Source: Plantago major
Taxonomy: Eukaryota; Streptophyta; Magnoliopsida; Lamiales; Plantaginaceae
Assembly: GCA_026545765.1 (NCBI GenBank)
Contig: CM048842.1
Location: forward strand, 26,202,667 to 26,266,666
Direction of reading: 5' to 3'
DNA length: 64,000 nucleotides
The notes under the pieces are model-generated. The model did no database searches, was not told the origin of the DNA, and worked only from the letters and a program-made list of their open reading frames with translations. Of this stretch, positions 45,415-55,720 are shown in pieces. The first letter of the stretch is position 1. Each line of letters begins with the position of its first letter. The position numbers and the translations under genes were made by a program.

Positions 45415-46095
45415 GTGAGAGTTGAGGAAAAGGAGATGGACGTAGTCACACCTGGTTCTGCGATTCCAGTAGTGAAGTCGAATGCGGAACCAAATCACTT
45501 TATGGTGGATTCCACTACTCCTGTGATTCAGAAGGTGGAAAAAAGCGTCAGTGACGCGGATAGCTTTAACTTGGTTGTCGGCATTAGTAACTCGTCTAAG
45601 GTGACTGGTATTGTTGACACGGGGGTTGCCTGTAATCTGATGACTTTTGCTACTTACGAGGAATTGAACTTGAAAGGATTGGAGCCCCGTAAATGCTTCA
45701 TTTTGCTAGCCAATGGAACAAGGAGTAGGTGCATGGGTATAGTTGAAGATGTTCTGGTTAAACTGGACGGTGTTGTGTTTATGACAGATTTCGTGGTTTC
45801 GGAGTCGTCTCGGGTCAAGGGAAAAGACATGGGGAAGGATATATTGCTTTTGGGGCGCCCTTTCATCAAGTCTACCCGCATGATCGTTAATCTTCACGCT
45901 CGTACCTGCACTATTGAGGTACATGGCACGCAACGCGAGTTGCGAGCCGCTACTATACCATATACTGTTGCACAGGTTGATACGAAGACATATATAGGAG
46001 CACACACCGGGCCACACTACACCCACACTTACCTGCAGCGAAGGAAAGGTGCCGCGAAGGCAGGGAAGCCCAAGAATTTCCAGAGTACCCGTTAG
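45415..46095 (+). CDS. Retropepsin-like protease ORF, uninterrupted
   Basis: The 226-codon ORF encodes the linker and protease of a tRNA-Asp-primed LTR element. D-T-G lies at residues 68-70 within TGIVDTGVACNLM and LLLGRPFI at 145-151. The ATG is internal to the original gag-protease frame, because the front was removed by the junction at 45384. The C-terminus is basic (RRKGAAKAGKPKN). Among the protease copies in the window this is the only one without a stop or frameshift, though the usual Ala after the triad is Val. It lacks gag, so it cannot act as part of a particle on its own. Confidence 0.82.
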   Translation: MRVEEKEMDVVTPGSAIPVVKSNAEPNHFMVDSTTPVIQKVEKSVSDADSFNLVVGISNSSKVTGIVDTGVACNLMTFATYEELNLKGLEPRKCFILLANGTRSRCMGIVEDVLVKLDGVVFMTDFVVSESSRVKGKDMGKDILLLGRPFIKSTRMIVNLHARTCTIEVHGTQRELRAATIPYTVAQVDTKTYIGAHTGPHYTHTYLQRRKGAAKAGKPKNFQSTR

Positions 46096-46504
46096 CCAAC
46101 ACAGAAGAGTCTTGTACATGACTTTAAAGGTACACTCGCAGGCAAGTAACTTCTGATCACATTTCTATTTCTTTTCACTCTTAGCTTGAGGACATGCTTG
46201 AGTTTCGGTTTGGGGAGGGGAATGTGCTTTTTAGTTTCTTGCCTATGCTTCTTAGTATAGTATCTGAATCTCTAGAGTCTTTCGTTTTTGTTCTTTATGC
46301 ATGTGTCGACTGCTCCCTTGTGTTTTACAGTCCTTCGTGAGTCGTGAGTTTTTCTTCCAAGTCGAACGTCTATTGTGGATGATAAATTTTCTTGCTGCTT
46401 ATGTTTTGTATTATGTTTAGTTGGACGTAGTGTAGTGGATTTAAAATTCTATAAGTCCGTTTCTCTTGTAAATAATAAGCCTGTGTAGCTCTGTAGTCCA
46501 AAAG

Positions 46505-46547
46505 GCCTGTGAGAAGCCTTGAGCCGATGAAAAAATATTATACCGGC
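46505..46547 (+). other. Stem-loop H1
   Basis: GCCTGT/ACCGGC, with one mismatch in the closing stem. Confidence 0.5.
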
Positions 46548-46682
46548 AACTGTATGGTGTGATTCCTGGGTTGTGCATGTTTTTTACGAATTAGTTGCGC
46601 CTTTTCATACTTATGTGTATTCAATTTCGTTGGGGATGACGAACGGCATATTTTTTTCTTTGATTTTTTCTCCTCCAAACCC

Positions 46683-46694
46683 GTTCCAAGGAAC
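46683..46694 (+). other. Hairpin before an internal polypurine tract
   Basis: GTTCC-AA-GGAAC followed by AGGTTTGGGGAGG. Confidence 0.6.
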
Positions 46695-46930
46695 AGGTTT
46701 GGGGAGGAGACTCTCTACCTTTGCGACGTTTTACTTGAGCTGTTTATGCATATTTGCTAAGAGTCTATTTGCTACTTCCGAAAGCTATCAGAATTTTAAT
46801 CTCGGGGTGGATCTGTGGTCTGAATTGATCACCGTTAGTCGTGTTAGGCGTGTTCCAAATACAACCACATACCGGCGTGGCTGAAAAGCTACATGTCCGT
46901 GAGGTTGATGGCACGTATACCAAACTGACA

Positions 46931-46944
46931 CGCACAAAAGTGCG
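46931..46944 (+). other. Stem-loop H2
   Basis: CGCAC-AAAA-GTGCG, perfect. Confidence 0.6.
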
Positions 46945-47072
46945 GACTTTCGGTACAACAGACACCTGCAAAAAATTGAGAAAAAAGAGCCCAATGAGGC
47001 CATGCATTGAATATACAGTGCAATCGTGGTTGAGTTTTGAAATGAATTATTTGAATAAGGGGAGCAGCAACA

Positions 47073-49747
47073 TGATGAGACGATAATTTAGAGTCTCATT
47101 GGGTCCTTTTTAGCGGTCTTTGTTAGTGATGAGACTATAATTTAGAGTCTCATTTGGTCCTTTTTAGCGGTCTTTGTGAGTCTTTGTCTTTAGTTTTATA
47201 GTTGTTTTTTGTACAATTTTATGCTTTGCTGTTTTGATCTTGGTTTATAGGAATTCAAGTTTTTAAGCTCAATTGGAGGATTTAAGCTCGCCAATCTCGC
47301 CGCGGCGAGATTTTACGAAGCACCTGGAATTCTGCAAAGTTGAGCTCGTTGCGGCGAGGTATCCTTCCCGCCGCGGCGAGATTTTACGAAGCTGGAACCT
47401 GACACTATAAAACCATAAACAAAGACTAACTGATGTGCTCAAATTGATACTTAGAAACAACTAGCAAGCAGTTGTTGTAGAATAAACAAAGCTAACCACA
47501 GAGTCGTTCGCTAAGGAAACAATTAAGCTACCAAGCAATTGAAAGCAAATAGTCACTTGCGTAAACTGTTTGAGTTGTAAACAACTAATAACTAGAAAAT
47601 AGAAAAGTAGATAACTGTTTTAAATATGAGAGAGAAGAGAACACAGTAGTTAGATCGAGTGGTGCTAATTCACTCTACGGAAAACGTTCATACTTGTAAC
47701 ATGGTCGGTGTACTTAAAACATTCAATCCAATTAAACCAAACGTTATTTGAAAATATTTGAACTAGAGTAATCGTGGGTCGTCAATCCACGATCCTTAAC
47801 CGAAAACGACTTTGAGAATCTATGAACTAGCTTATTAGATTGAAAGATTTTTACGAAGATATTTGAACAAGACGAACCTATATGAACGAATCCCAACCCT
47901 AGAAGCAAATACGCAATCACCGTCTCATCACTACCGTGTTCGGAGTGGTTTAGCTACTCATGATAGATTGAAAGATGAAAGACTTCAAGATATTGCTCAT
48001 GATAAACACAAACATAATGATAATCGCATGCAAGCTCATACAATTCGACAAACAAGAACAAGAACGAATTGTAAAGAGATAAACAATAGAGAATTACCAC
48101 GGTGATTAGGAATTCAATATCGTTAAATCAAGCAAGGATAAAACCAAGCTCCAAAAGATGTCTCAATGTCAAAAAGTATCAAATTGGAGCCTTTCTAAGA
48201 ACTACGTTAAAAGAAAGTCTGAAAAAGTATTACTGATTCTAAGCTAATAAGGAAAAACGAATTCGAGGTCGACGCTGCATTGGTAATAAACCTCGCCATG
48301 TAGTCTTCTGTTATCGCAGATATATATCCCTCGTAATTTCTCGCCGCGGCGGACCAAATTCCTCGCTGCAGCGAGCCTCTCAACAGCTTTGTGCGTTTCT
48401 ATGCTTTGGTGCTTTATTTGTGTTTTGTAGGATTTTTTTGTCCCAAAGGTGAAACCGGAAACTTTGGTTCTAGATCTTTGAATGTGGAGTAACTGGGCAA
48501 AAACGGAAGTGGATTCGGAGTTCGGACGAAGAATTGAGAGCCATTTTAGCGAAGCTTGCAAAAGTGAAGTTTTACGGAGCAGTCTAGCCATTTTGGCCAT
48601 AACTCTCTCATACAATGTCATATTGACCTGATCTTGGTGGCCCCAAAAAGATAATTCAAAGGGCTACAATTTTAGTTTTGGAAGCATGGAAAATTATGTC
48701 TGTAGGAAAGGTTACAGAGGTTTTAAACTCGAGCTATCTAATTCCCATGCCCTTATTTCTATAGTTTTTATAGTTTAGGGTAACTTTAATGGATATTTTC
48801 GCCGCGGCGAGATTTTACGAAAGAGGAGTTACACGGGGTTTCTCGCTGCGGCGAGCTATTTTCCTCGTCGCGGCGAGATTCGGCGAGAAGGCCCAGATTC
48901 AGCATATTTTTTCCTTTTCAGGTCAGGATTAGGTCCTCTTTTTCCATAACTTCATAGACTCGATTTTTTTCATAGAAAAAGCTCCTAGAACTAGGTTTGA
49001 CATGGATTGATTGATCTTTGGAGCTTGGGTTTCATCTTGTATGAATCATTGGGATCGAATTTGTTGGTTATTTATTGATAACTGTCTACTGCTTCTGTAC
49101 AATTCTTTGTTTTCTTCTATTTATCGAATTGTATGATTTTGCATGCGATTATCACCATGTTTATGCCTTGAGCATTCAATACCATGCATTCTTTCATCCT
49201 TGATTCAATCATGAGTAGCTAAACCGCTCTGAATGTGGTAGTTATGTGATAGTTATGCGTATTCGTTTCCTGGGTTCGTATTCGTTCATATAGGTTCGTC
49301 TAGTTTGAAATCTTCGTAAAACCTTCAATTCAATAAGCTAGTTTTAAATCCTCAAAGTTGTTTTCGGTTAAGGATCGTGGCCTGACAGACCACGATTACT
49401 CTAGTTTGAAATATTCAAATAACAATCGGTTGAATTGGATTGATTGCGTTCTGTATGCCGACCGTGTGTCAAGTATGAACGATTACCCTAGAGCGAATTA
49501 GCATAGCTGGATCATTATTATCGTGTTCGCTTTCTTTCTTTGATCAAATTAGTTTATCTGTTTCCTATTTTAATCTGTGTTTCACAAGTACAAAAACCCA
49601 AATTTATCTGTTACTCACAAACAAACTGTTTACTCTCATTCGTTGTGGTAGCTTGAGTAATTCCCTAGAGAACGATATCGAGTTAAGCATAGTCTACAAC
49701 TACAGCTTATTCACTTAAGTTATTTAGAGTATAATTTGAGCTCATCA
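47073..49747 (+). mobile_element. Family b LTR (left) carrying a nested family a LTR
   Basis: The b LTR starts TGATGAGACGATAATT at 47073, reaches GTTAG at 47122-47126, and is there interrupted by a family a LTR. It resumes at about 48385 and ends GAGCTCATCA at 49747, beside a primer site. Inside the nested part, 47403-48384 is inverted relative to the right-hand copy. The b part contains CCGCGG palindromes near 48800-48890. Without the nest, the LTR would be about 1.4-1.5 kb. Confidence 0.88.
47127..48384 (+). mobile_element. Nested family a LTR in the left b LTR, partly inverted
   Basis: The beginning (47127-47402) is in plus orientation. The remainder, including the LTR end TGATGTGCTC at 47431 and the following CTAAC (reverse GTTAG), reads on the minus strand. 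The sister nest at 52967-54160 is not inverted. Confidence 0.85.
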
Positions 49748-49751
49748 AATT

Positions 49752-49769
49752 TGGCGCCGGTGTCGGGGA
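49752..49769 (+). other. tRNA-Asp-type primer binding site
   Basis: TGGCGCCGGTGTCGGGGA matches 16 of 18 bases of the tRNA-Asp complement and starts 4 bp after the left b LTR. Confidence 0.85.
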
Positions 49770-50090
49770 ATTAATTCCTACTGTAGCATTTAGAGTTTAA
49801 TTTTTTGTTTGTTTCCCAACCTGCGGTTTAGTGCACTAACAGAAACTAAGATATTTTTCAAGTTTTCGAGTTGTGTAGCTTTAACAACAGGTTTATCATA
49901 AGGAATTTCCGATGGCCTAGCTGACATATGTGGATTACATTCAGCCTGGCGAGATTAAGCCTGGAAAGTCAGCAATTGTACTGTCTAATGATGCTAGGAA
50001 CATGGAGATCAAGTCTCATCACTTCCATGACTTGCTTAAGTACTATGGAGTGGCCAATGAGGATGTCATTCGGTTTGAAACAGCAACAGA
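49770..50090 (+). pseudogene. Start of family b gag, truncated
   Basis: After a short leader the frame around 49930-50085 reads KPGKSAIVLSNDARN and HHFHDLLKYYGVANEDVIRF, the N-terminal region of gag also seen on the minus strand near 52530-52420. It stops matching at about 50085, where minus-strand element sequence begins. TAG in the leader ORF (near 49919) suggests that the true start lies at 49930 or is lost. Confidence 0.7.
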
Positions 50091-50157
50091 CTCAAACACA
50101 ATCAAGCATATAAAGCTCAAAAATTAGTTGTAAACATGTAAGTAACTCTTCCCCAAA

Positions 50158-50175
50158 CCTGTTCTTTAGAACGGG
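50158..50175 (-). other. Hairpin before an internal polypurine tract
   Basis: On the minus strand CCCGTTCT-AA-AGAACAGG. The top C-G pair of the other copies is T-A here. Confidence 0.6.
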
Positions 50176-50313
50176 GGTTTAAATGTTAGAGAACTCAGAA
50201 TTAAAAGCATGTCATTCGTCATCCCCAAATAAAATGAGCACACATAAGTATGAAAAGGCGCAAGTAATTCGTAAAAAAAAACTTGCACATCCCAGGGATC
50301 ACACAATACAAAT

Positions 50314-50354
50314 GCTGGTACAATATTTTTTCATCGGCTCAGTCTTCTCACGGC
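50314..50354 (-). other. Stem-loop H1, degraded stem
   Basis: The interior AGCCGATGAAAAAATATTGTAC is intact except for the closing stem, which has a deletion and a mismatch. Confidence 0.45.
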
Positions 50355-50769
50355 TTTTGGACTAAAGGACTGGACAGACTAGCTATTTGCAAGAGAAACA
50401 GACCTTAAGGAATTAACAATGCACTAGGCTACTTCTAGTTACATATCAAACAAAACAAAGGCATTAAGTGGATTTACCACTCACAATAGATACTCAAAAC
50501 TTGGAAAAATAACACGGACACACGAAAGACTCACGAAAATATGAAAAAACACATAGAAACATAGGCAAGAAACTGAAGATCCTCACATTCCCTCCCCAAA
50601 CCGAAACTCAAGCATGTCCTCAAGCTAAGAGTGGAAAGATAAAAGGGATTGAAAGTGTCTGGCCTGTGAAGTACAGTTTATAGTCATGTACTAGAATCTT
50701 CCGTGTTGGCTAACGGGTACTCTGGAGGTTCTTGGCTCCTCTGATTGGTGCAGCTCTTATTCGTCCTTA

Positions 50770-51420
50770 TTGATAAGTATGTATATACAAGGGTCCTGTG
50801 TGCGCCCCTATATAGTTCCTGGTGTCAACCCTCAGGGTGAGTATGGTGTAGTGGTGGCTTGCAACTCACGTTGCTTGCCATGTACTTCTATAGTGCAGGT
50901 ACGAGCGTGGAGGTTGATAATCATGCGAGTGGTTTTGATGAACGGTCACCCAAGTAGCAACATATCCTTCTCCATCTCCTTTCCTTTAACCCGTGTTGAC
51001 TCCACAACCACGAAATCGGCCATAAAAGTGTCCCCGTACAGCGTAACCGGAACATCCTCAATCACACCCATGCACCTACTTCTCGTTCCATTGGCCATCG
51101 TGACGAAGCACTTCTTGGGTTCCAAACCCTTCAAATCCAGCTCCGTATAGGTCGCAAAGGTCATCAGATTAACCGCCGCTCCTGTATCTACGATGCCAGT
51201 TACCTCGGAAGAATTTCCTATCCTAACCACCAAATCAAAGCTATCGGCATCACTGATGCTCTTATCTGCTGCTGGGATCATCCTAGCGGTGGGGCTTACC
51301 TCAAGGACGGCCAGTTTTGCACTCGCCTCCTCTACTGGAGTCGCAATACTGGGTGTGGCTACCTCCTTTTCACGTACCCGACTCTCACTTCTACCGGCTT
51401 CTCAAGTGCCGGTGTAGGTG
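50770..51420 (-). pseudogene. Retropepsin-like protease, minus-strand copy
   Basis: VTGIVDTGAAVNLMTFATY and GTRSRCMGVIEDVPVT are intact. A TGA stands for the Arg codon of the closing GRPF motif (near 50948), and a second TGA lies in the C-terminal tail. Linker sequence upstream, including the reverse of CCTACACCGGCACTTG near 51400-51418, is what the plus copy at 45384 starts with. Confidence 0.82.
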
Positions 51421-52548
51421 CTACCTTAACTACCTACGGTGTCTTAACCTGGGCCACCGTGTTCTCGAGCTGGCAAGTGCAGGTAGCAAGAACAGACTTC
51501 ACCTTTACTGGCTCATCGAATGTAACCTCAACGACTAAAGCTCTGTGGGTTTCTGCGGTCGCCGGTAACTTACCCCTTTCTCTTTGCTAAAATCGACCAA
51601 CTAGATCCCCCAAAGTCTTCTCTAATCGCTTCTGTGCCTGCTCAATGCTGTCGAACCGCTGATCATTCCTGCACTAATTTTCATGTGCTTCGGCCCAGAA
51701 CCTCACGGAACGCTCCATGTGGTCCCTGATTGACTGATCAGGACTTCCCGGCACTTTTGTAATCTGAACCTAAACTGGCTGAGCTAGAATTGGTTGCTCC
51801 TGTGGCGCATTCTCGTAGAAGTGTTGCCACCTTGGTTATCCTGCCAGTTACCCTGCTGTCTAGTCTGCCCACTTTGCGTGTCCCTCTCAGTAGTACATGC
51901 CCCTGGAGTCCCTTCAACTGCTCGGTATCCCACTCTCCTAGAATTATTTCTCGCACCCTTGAGCTGAGACACCGCTGCCAATCTCTCAAAAACACCATTT
52001 AATTCATCACAAGATGCTTCCAGGAGTGAATTTTTACACGTCATATCAACCATGTACTGGCACTCCCAATTCAGACCCTCAAAAAATCTGATGCACAGAT
52101 TCATCTCGTCGATCCTGTGGTGCGGGCATTGGGATAGTAACTGTAAGAAGCGTTCGCGAGCTTCATAGAAGGTCTCATTGTACATCTGCTGAAACGGCAT
52201 TATCTAAGTACGAAGGTGCTGCGTTCTCTCGGGAGGGTAAAACTTATTAATGAAGGCTTTGTAGAGAGAATCCCAAGTAGGTAGAGAACCCCCTGGCTGG
52301 TTTAACAGCCAGTTCCTACCTTTATCCTGCAGACACATCGGAAAAACCTTCTTCCTTATCTCTCCATCTAAAACTGTTACTCCTCCGGCTGTCAACGGAA
52401 TCCCTGCAATCAGTACTTCTAATTCTTTGAGGAACCTTATCACATCCTCATTGGCCATTCCGTAGAACTTGGGGAGATTATGGAAGTGGTAAGCTTTGAG
52501 TTCTAAATTTCTTGCCTCATTAGATAGCACGATTGCCGCTTTCCCGGC
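51421..52548 (-). pseudogene. Gag, minus-strand copy
   Basis: The N-terminal frame (to 52204) shows AIVLSNEARNLELKAYHFHN, KVFPMCLQDKGRNWLLNQ and SLPTWDSLYKAFINKFY, then a TAG in place of the Gln codon of sister copies. The next frame (52200-51784) has ETFYEARERFLQLLSQCPH and a Gly/Asn/Gln-rich end. The linker to protease has at least two stops. No CCHC knuckle is seen. Confidence 0.82.
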
Positions 52549-52912
52549 CTTATCACATCCTTTGGGACTTTTTACTTGAGCTGTTTATGCAGATTTGCTA
52601 AGAGTCTGTTTGCTGCTTTCGAAAGCTATGAGAATTTTAATCTCGGGTGGATCTGTGGTCTGAATTGATCACCGTTAGTCGTGTTAAGCGTGTTCCAAAT
52701 ACTACCACATACCGGTGTGACTGAAAAGCTACATGTCCATGAGGTTGATGGCACGTATACCAAACTGACACGCACAAAAGTGCGGACTTTCGGTATAACA
52801 GACACCTGCAAAAAATTGAGAAAAAAGAGCCCAATGAAGCCATGCATTGAATATACAGTGCAATCGTGGTTGAGTTTTGAAATGAATGCTTTGGATAAGG
52901 GGAGCAGCAACA
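52549..52912 (+). mobile_element. 3' non-coding end of family b internal region
   Basis: It is nearly identical in order to 46720-47072, including H2 (52771-52784) and the AAGGGGAGCAGCAACA tract before the LTR. Confidence 0.8.
52771..52784 (+). other. Stem-loop H2
   Basis: CGCAC-AAAA-GTGCG, perfect. Confidence 0.6.
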
Positions 52913-52961
52913 TGATGAGACGTTAATTTAGAGTCTCATTGGGTCCTTTTTAGCGGTCTTT

Positions 52962-52966
52962 GTTAG
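52962..52966. repeat. Target duplication GTTAG, left
   Basis: Matches 54161-54165. The left b LTR has GTTAG at 47122-47126. Confidence 0.88.
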
Positions 52967-54160
52967 TGATGAGACTATAATTTAGAGTCTCATTTGGTCC
53001 TTTTTAGCGGTCTTTCTGAGTCTTTGTCTTTAGTTTTATAGTTGTTTTTTGTACAAGTTTATGCTTTGGTGTTTTGATCTTGTTTTATAGGAATTCAGGT
53101 TTTTAAGCTCAATTGGAGGATTTAAGCTCGCCGCACCGAGATTTTACGAAGGCACCGGAATTACGCAAGTTGAACTTCATGGCGAGATTTTATGAAGTCG
53201 AAACCTAAGTCGTTGAGAGGTTTCGCCATGCAGGAATTACGAGGGATATATATCTGCGATAACAGAAGACTCGCCGCACCGAGGTTTATTGCCCGCCGCG
53301 GCGAGCGTCGGCCTCCAAAATTCGTTTTTCCTTATTAGCTCAGAATCAGATATACTTTTTCAGACTTTCTTTTAACCTAGTTCTTAGAAAGGCTCCAATT
53401 TGATACTTTTTGACATTGAGACATCTTTTGGAGCTTGGTTTTATCCTTGATTGATTTATCGATATCGAATTCCTGATCACCGTGGTAATTCTCTATTGTT
53501 TATCTCTTTACATTTCGTTCTTGTTCTTGTTTGTCGAATTGTATGAGCTTGCATGCGATTATCATTATGTTTATGTTTATCATGAGCAATATCTTGAAGT
53601 CTTTCCTCTTTCAATCTATCATGAGTAGCTCAACCACTCCGAACACGGTAGTGATGTGACGGTGATTGCGTATTCGCTTATAGGGTTGGGATTCGTTCAT
53701 ATAGGTTCGTCTAGTTCAAATATCTTCGTAAAAATCTTTCAATCCAATAAGCTAGTTCAAAGATTCTCAAAGTCTTTTTCGGTTAAGGATCGTGGATTGA
53801 CGACCCACGATTACTCTAGTTCTAAGATTTTCAAATAACGTTTGGTTGAATTGGATTGAATGTTTTAAGTACACCGACCATGTGACAAGTATGAACGATT
53901 TCCCTAGAGCGAATTAGTACCACTCGATCTAACTACTGTGTTCTCTTCTCTCTCATATTTAAAACAGTTATCTGCTTTTCTATTTTCTAGTTATTAGTTG
54001 TTCACAACTCAAACAATTCAAATAGTTTACGCAAGTGACTATTTGCTTTCAATTGCTTGGTAGCTTAATTGTTTCCTTAGCGAACAACTCTGTGGTTAGC
54101 TTTGTTTATTCTACAACAACTGCTTGCTAGTTGTTTCTAAGTATCAATTTGAGCACATCA
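52967..54160 (+). mobile_element. Nested solo LTR of family a
   Basis: This 1,194-bp LTR runs from TGATGAGACTATAATT to GAGCACATCA with exact 5-bp duplications on both sides. There is no internal region, so the nest is a solo LTR. It is slightly longer than 44239-45383. Confidence 0.92.
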
Positions 54161-54165
54161 GTTAG
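54161..54165. repeat. Target duplication GTTAG, right
   Basis: Matches 52962-52966. Confidence 0.88.
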
Positions 54166-55345
54166 TCTTTGTTTATGGTTTTATAGTGTCTTTGTGCGTT
54201 TTTATGCTTTGGTGCTTTATTTGTGTTTTGTAGGATTTTTGTCTCCCGAAGATGAAAATCGGAATGAAAGCATTGGTTCTAGATATTTGAATGTAGAGTA
54301 ACTGGGCAAAAACGGAGGTGGATTCGGAGTTCGGACGAAGAATTGAGAGCCATTTTAGCGAAGCTAGTGAAGTTTTACGGAGCAGTCTAGCCATTTTGGC
54401 CATAATTCTCTCATACAATGTCCTATTGACCTGATCTTGGTGTCCACAAAACGATAGTTCAAAGGGCTACAATTTTAGTTTTGGAAGCATAGAAACATTA
54501 TGTCTTTAGGAAAAGTTACAGAGGTTTTAAGCTCGCCGCGGCGAATGGATATTTTCGCCACGGCGAGATTTTACGAGGCAAAAAGAGGAGCTACACGGGG
54601 TTTCTCGCTGCGGCGAGATTCGACGAGAAGGCCCAGATTCAACATATTTTTTCCATTTCAGGTCAGGATTAGGTCCTCTTTTGCCACACTTCATAGACTC
54701 GATTTTTTCATAGAAAACCTCCTAGAACTAGGTTTTGACATGGATTGATTGATCTTTGGAGCTTGGTTTTCATCATGTACGAATCATTGGGATCGAATTT
54801 GTTGGTTATTTATTGATAACTCTCTACTGCTTCTATACAATTCTTTATTTTCTTCTGTTTATCGAATTGTATGATTTTGCATGCGATTATCACCATGTTT
54901 ATGCCTTGAGTATTCAATACCATGCATTCTTTCATCCTTGATTCAATCATGAGTAGCTAAACCACTCTGAATGCGGTAGTTATGTGATAGTAATGCGTAT
55001 TCGTTTCCTGGGTTCGTATTCGTTCATATAGGTTCGTCTTGTTTGAAATCTTCAATCCAATAAGCTAGTTTTAAATCCTCAAAGTTGTTTTCGGTTAAGG
55101 ATCGTGGCCTGACAGACCACGATTACTTTGGTTTGAAATATTCAAATAACAATCGGTTGAATTGGATTGATTGCTTTTTGTACGCCAAACGTGTGATAAG
55201 TATGAACGATTACCCTAGAGTGAATTCGCATAGCTGGATCATTATTACCATGTTCGCTTTCTTTCTTTGATCAAATCAGTTTATCTGTTTCTTGTTTTAA
55301 TCTGTCTTTTAGAAGTACAAACACCCAAATTGATCTGTTACTCAC

Positions 55346-55348
55346 AAA
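55346..55348. repeat. CACTA target duplication AAA, left
   Basis: Repeated at 62942-62944. The unoccupied site is visible near 49617. Confidence 0.9.
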
Positions 55349-55369
55349 CACTACAAGAAAACAGGATTT

Positions 55370-55720
55370 TAGCGACGGAATTATCCGTCGCTAAGCCCCC
55401 TGCCGATCCGTCGCTAAGGCCTTAGCGACGAACTTAGCGACGGATAGACGCCCGTCTTAATGACGGGCGTCTCTAAGGCGAAGTAGCGACGGATTGTTAT
55501 CCGTCGCTAATAGCCACAGAATTGGCGACGGATGGGCGTTGACCCTTCCGTCGCCATTAGAGACGGATAATTATCCGTCTCTAATCTAATTAGGGTTAAA
55601 ACGCCCTAATTCGTTGTTTAGCGACGCATAATTATCCGTCGCTAAATAACGAATTAGGGCGTTCTTTCCCTAATTAGTAGTTTAGCGACTGATAATTATC
55701 CGTCGCTAAACTACTGTTTT
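55370..55720. repeat. Left subterminal repeats of the CACTA element
   Basis: There are about a dozen TAGCGACGG/CCGTCGCTA motifs, several as inverted pairs around AATTAT. Variants GAGACGG and GGCGACGG occur. A TTAGGGCGTT pair is also inverted near 55598 and 55655. Confidence 0.9.

Larger units (their letters stand above)
45384..47072 (+). mobile_element. 3' part of a family b internal region
   Basis: It starts abruptly in the gag-protease linker at the family a LTR. An intact protease ORF and 980 bp of non-coding DNA follow. The non-coding part has GGTTTGGGGAGG tracts near 46203 and 46696 and stem-loops H1 (46505-46547), GTTCC (46683-46694) and H2 (46931-46944). The tract beside the LTR reads AAGGGGAGCAGCAACA, unlike the other families. 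Confidence 0.8.
50091..52548 (-). mobile_element. Inverted gag-protease core inside a family b internal region
   Basis: The segment contains, on the minus strand, gag start, gag core, protease, stem-loop H1 (50314-50354), the GTTCT hairpin (50158-50175) and polypurine tracts (near 50150 and 50586). The element is continued in plus orientation at 52549, just where the minus segment leaves off. Its gag start overlaps in content with 49930-50085, so simple inversion does not explain everything. Confidence 0.75.

Noticed and set aside
47073-47180. Simple 54-bp tandem duplication at the b LTR start
   Set aside because: The second copy is the start of a complete nested LTR that ends 1.2 kb later with GAGCACATCA and the same GTTAG in the sister copy.
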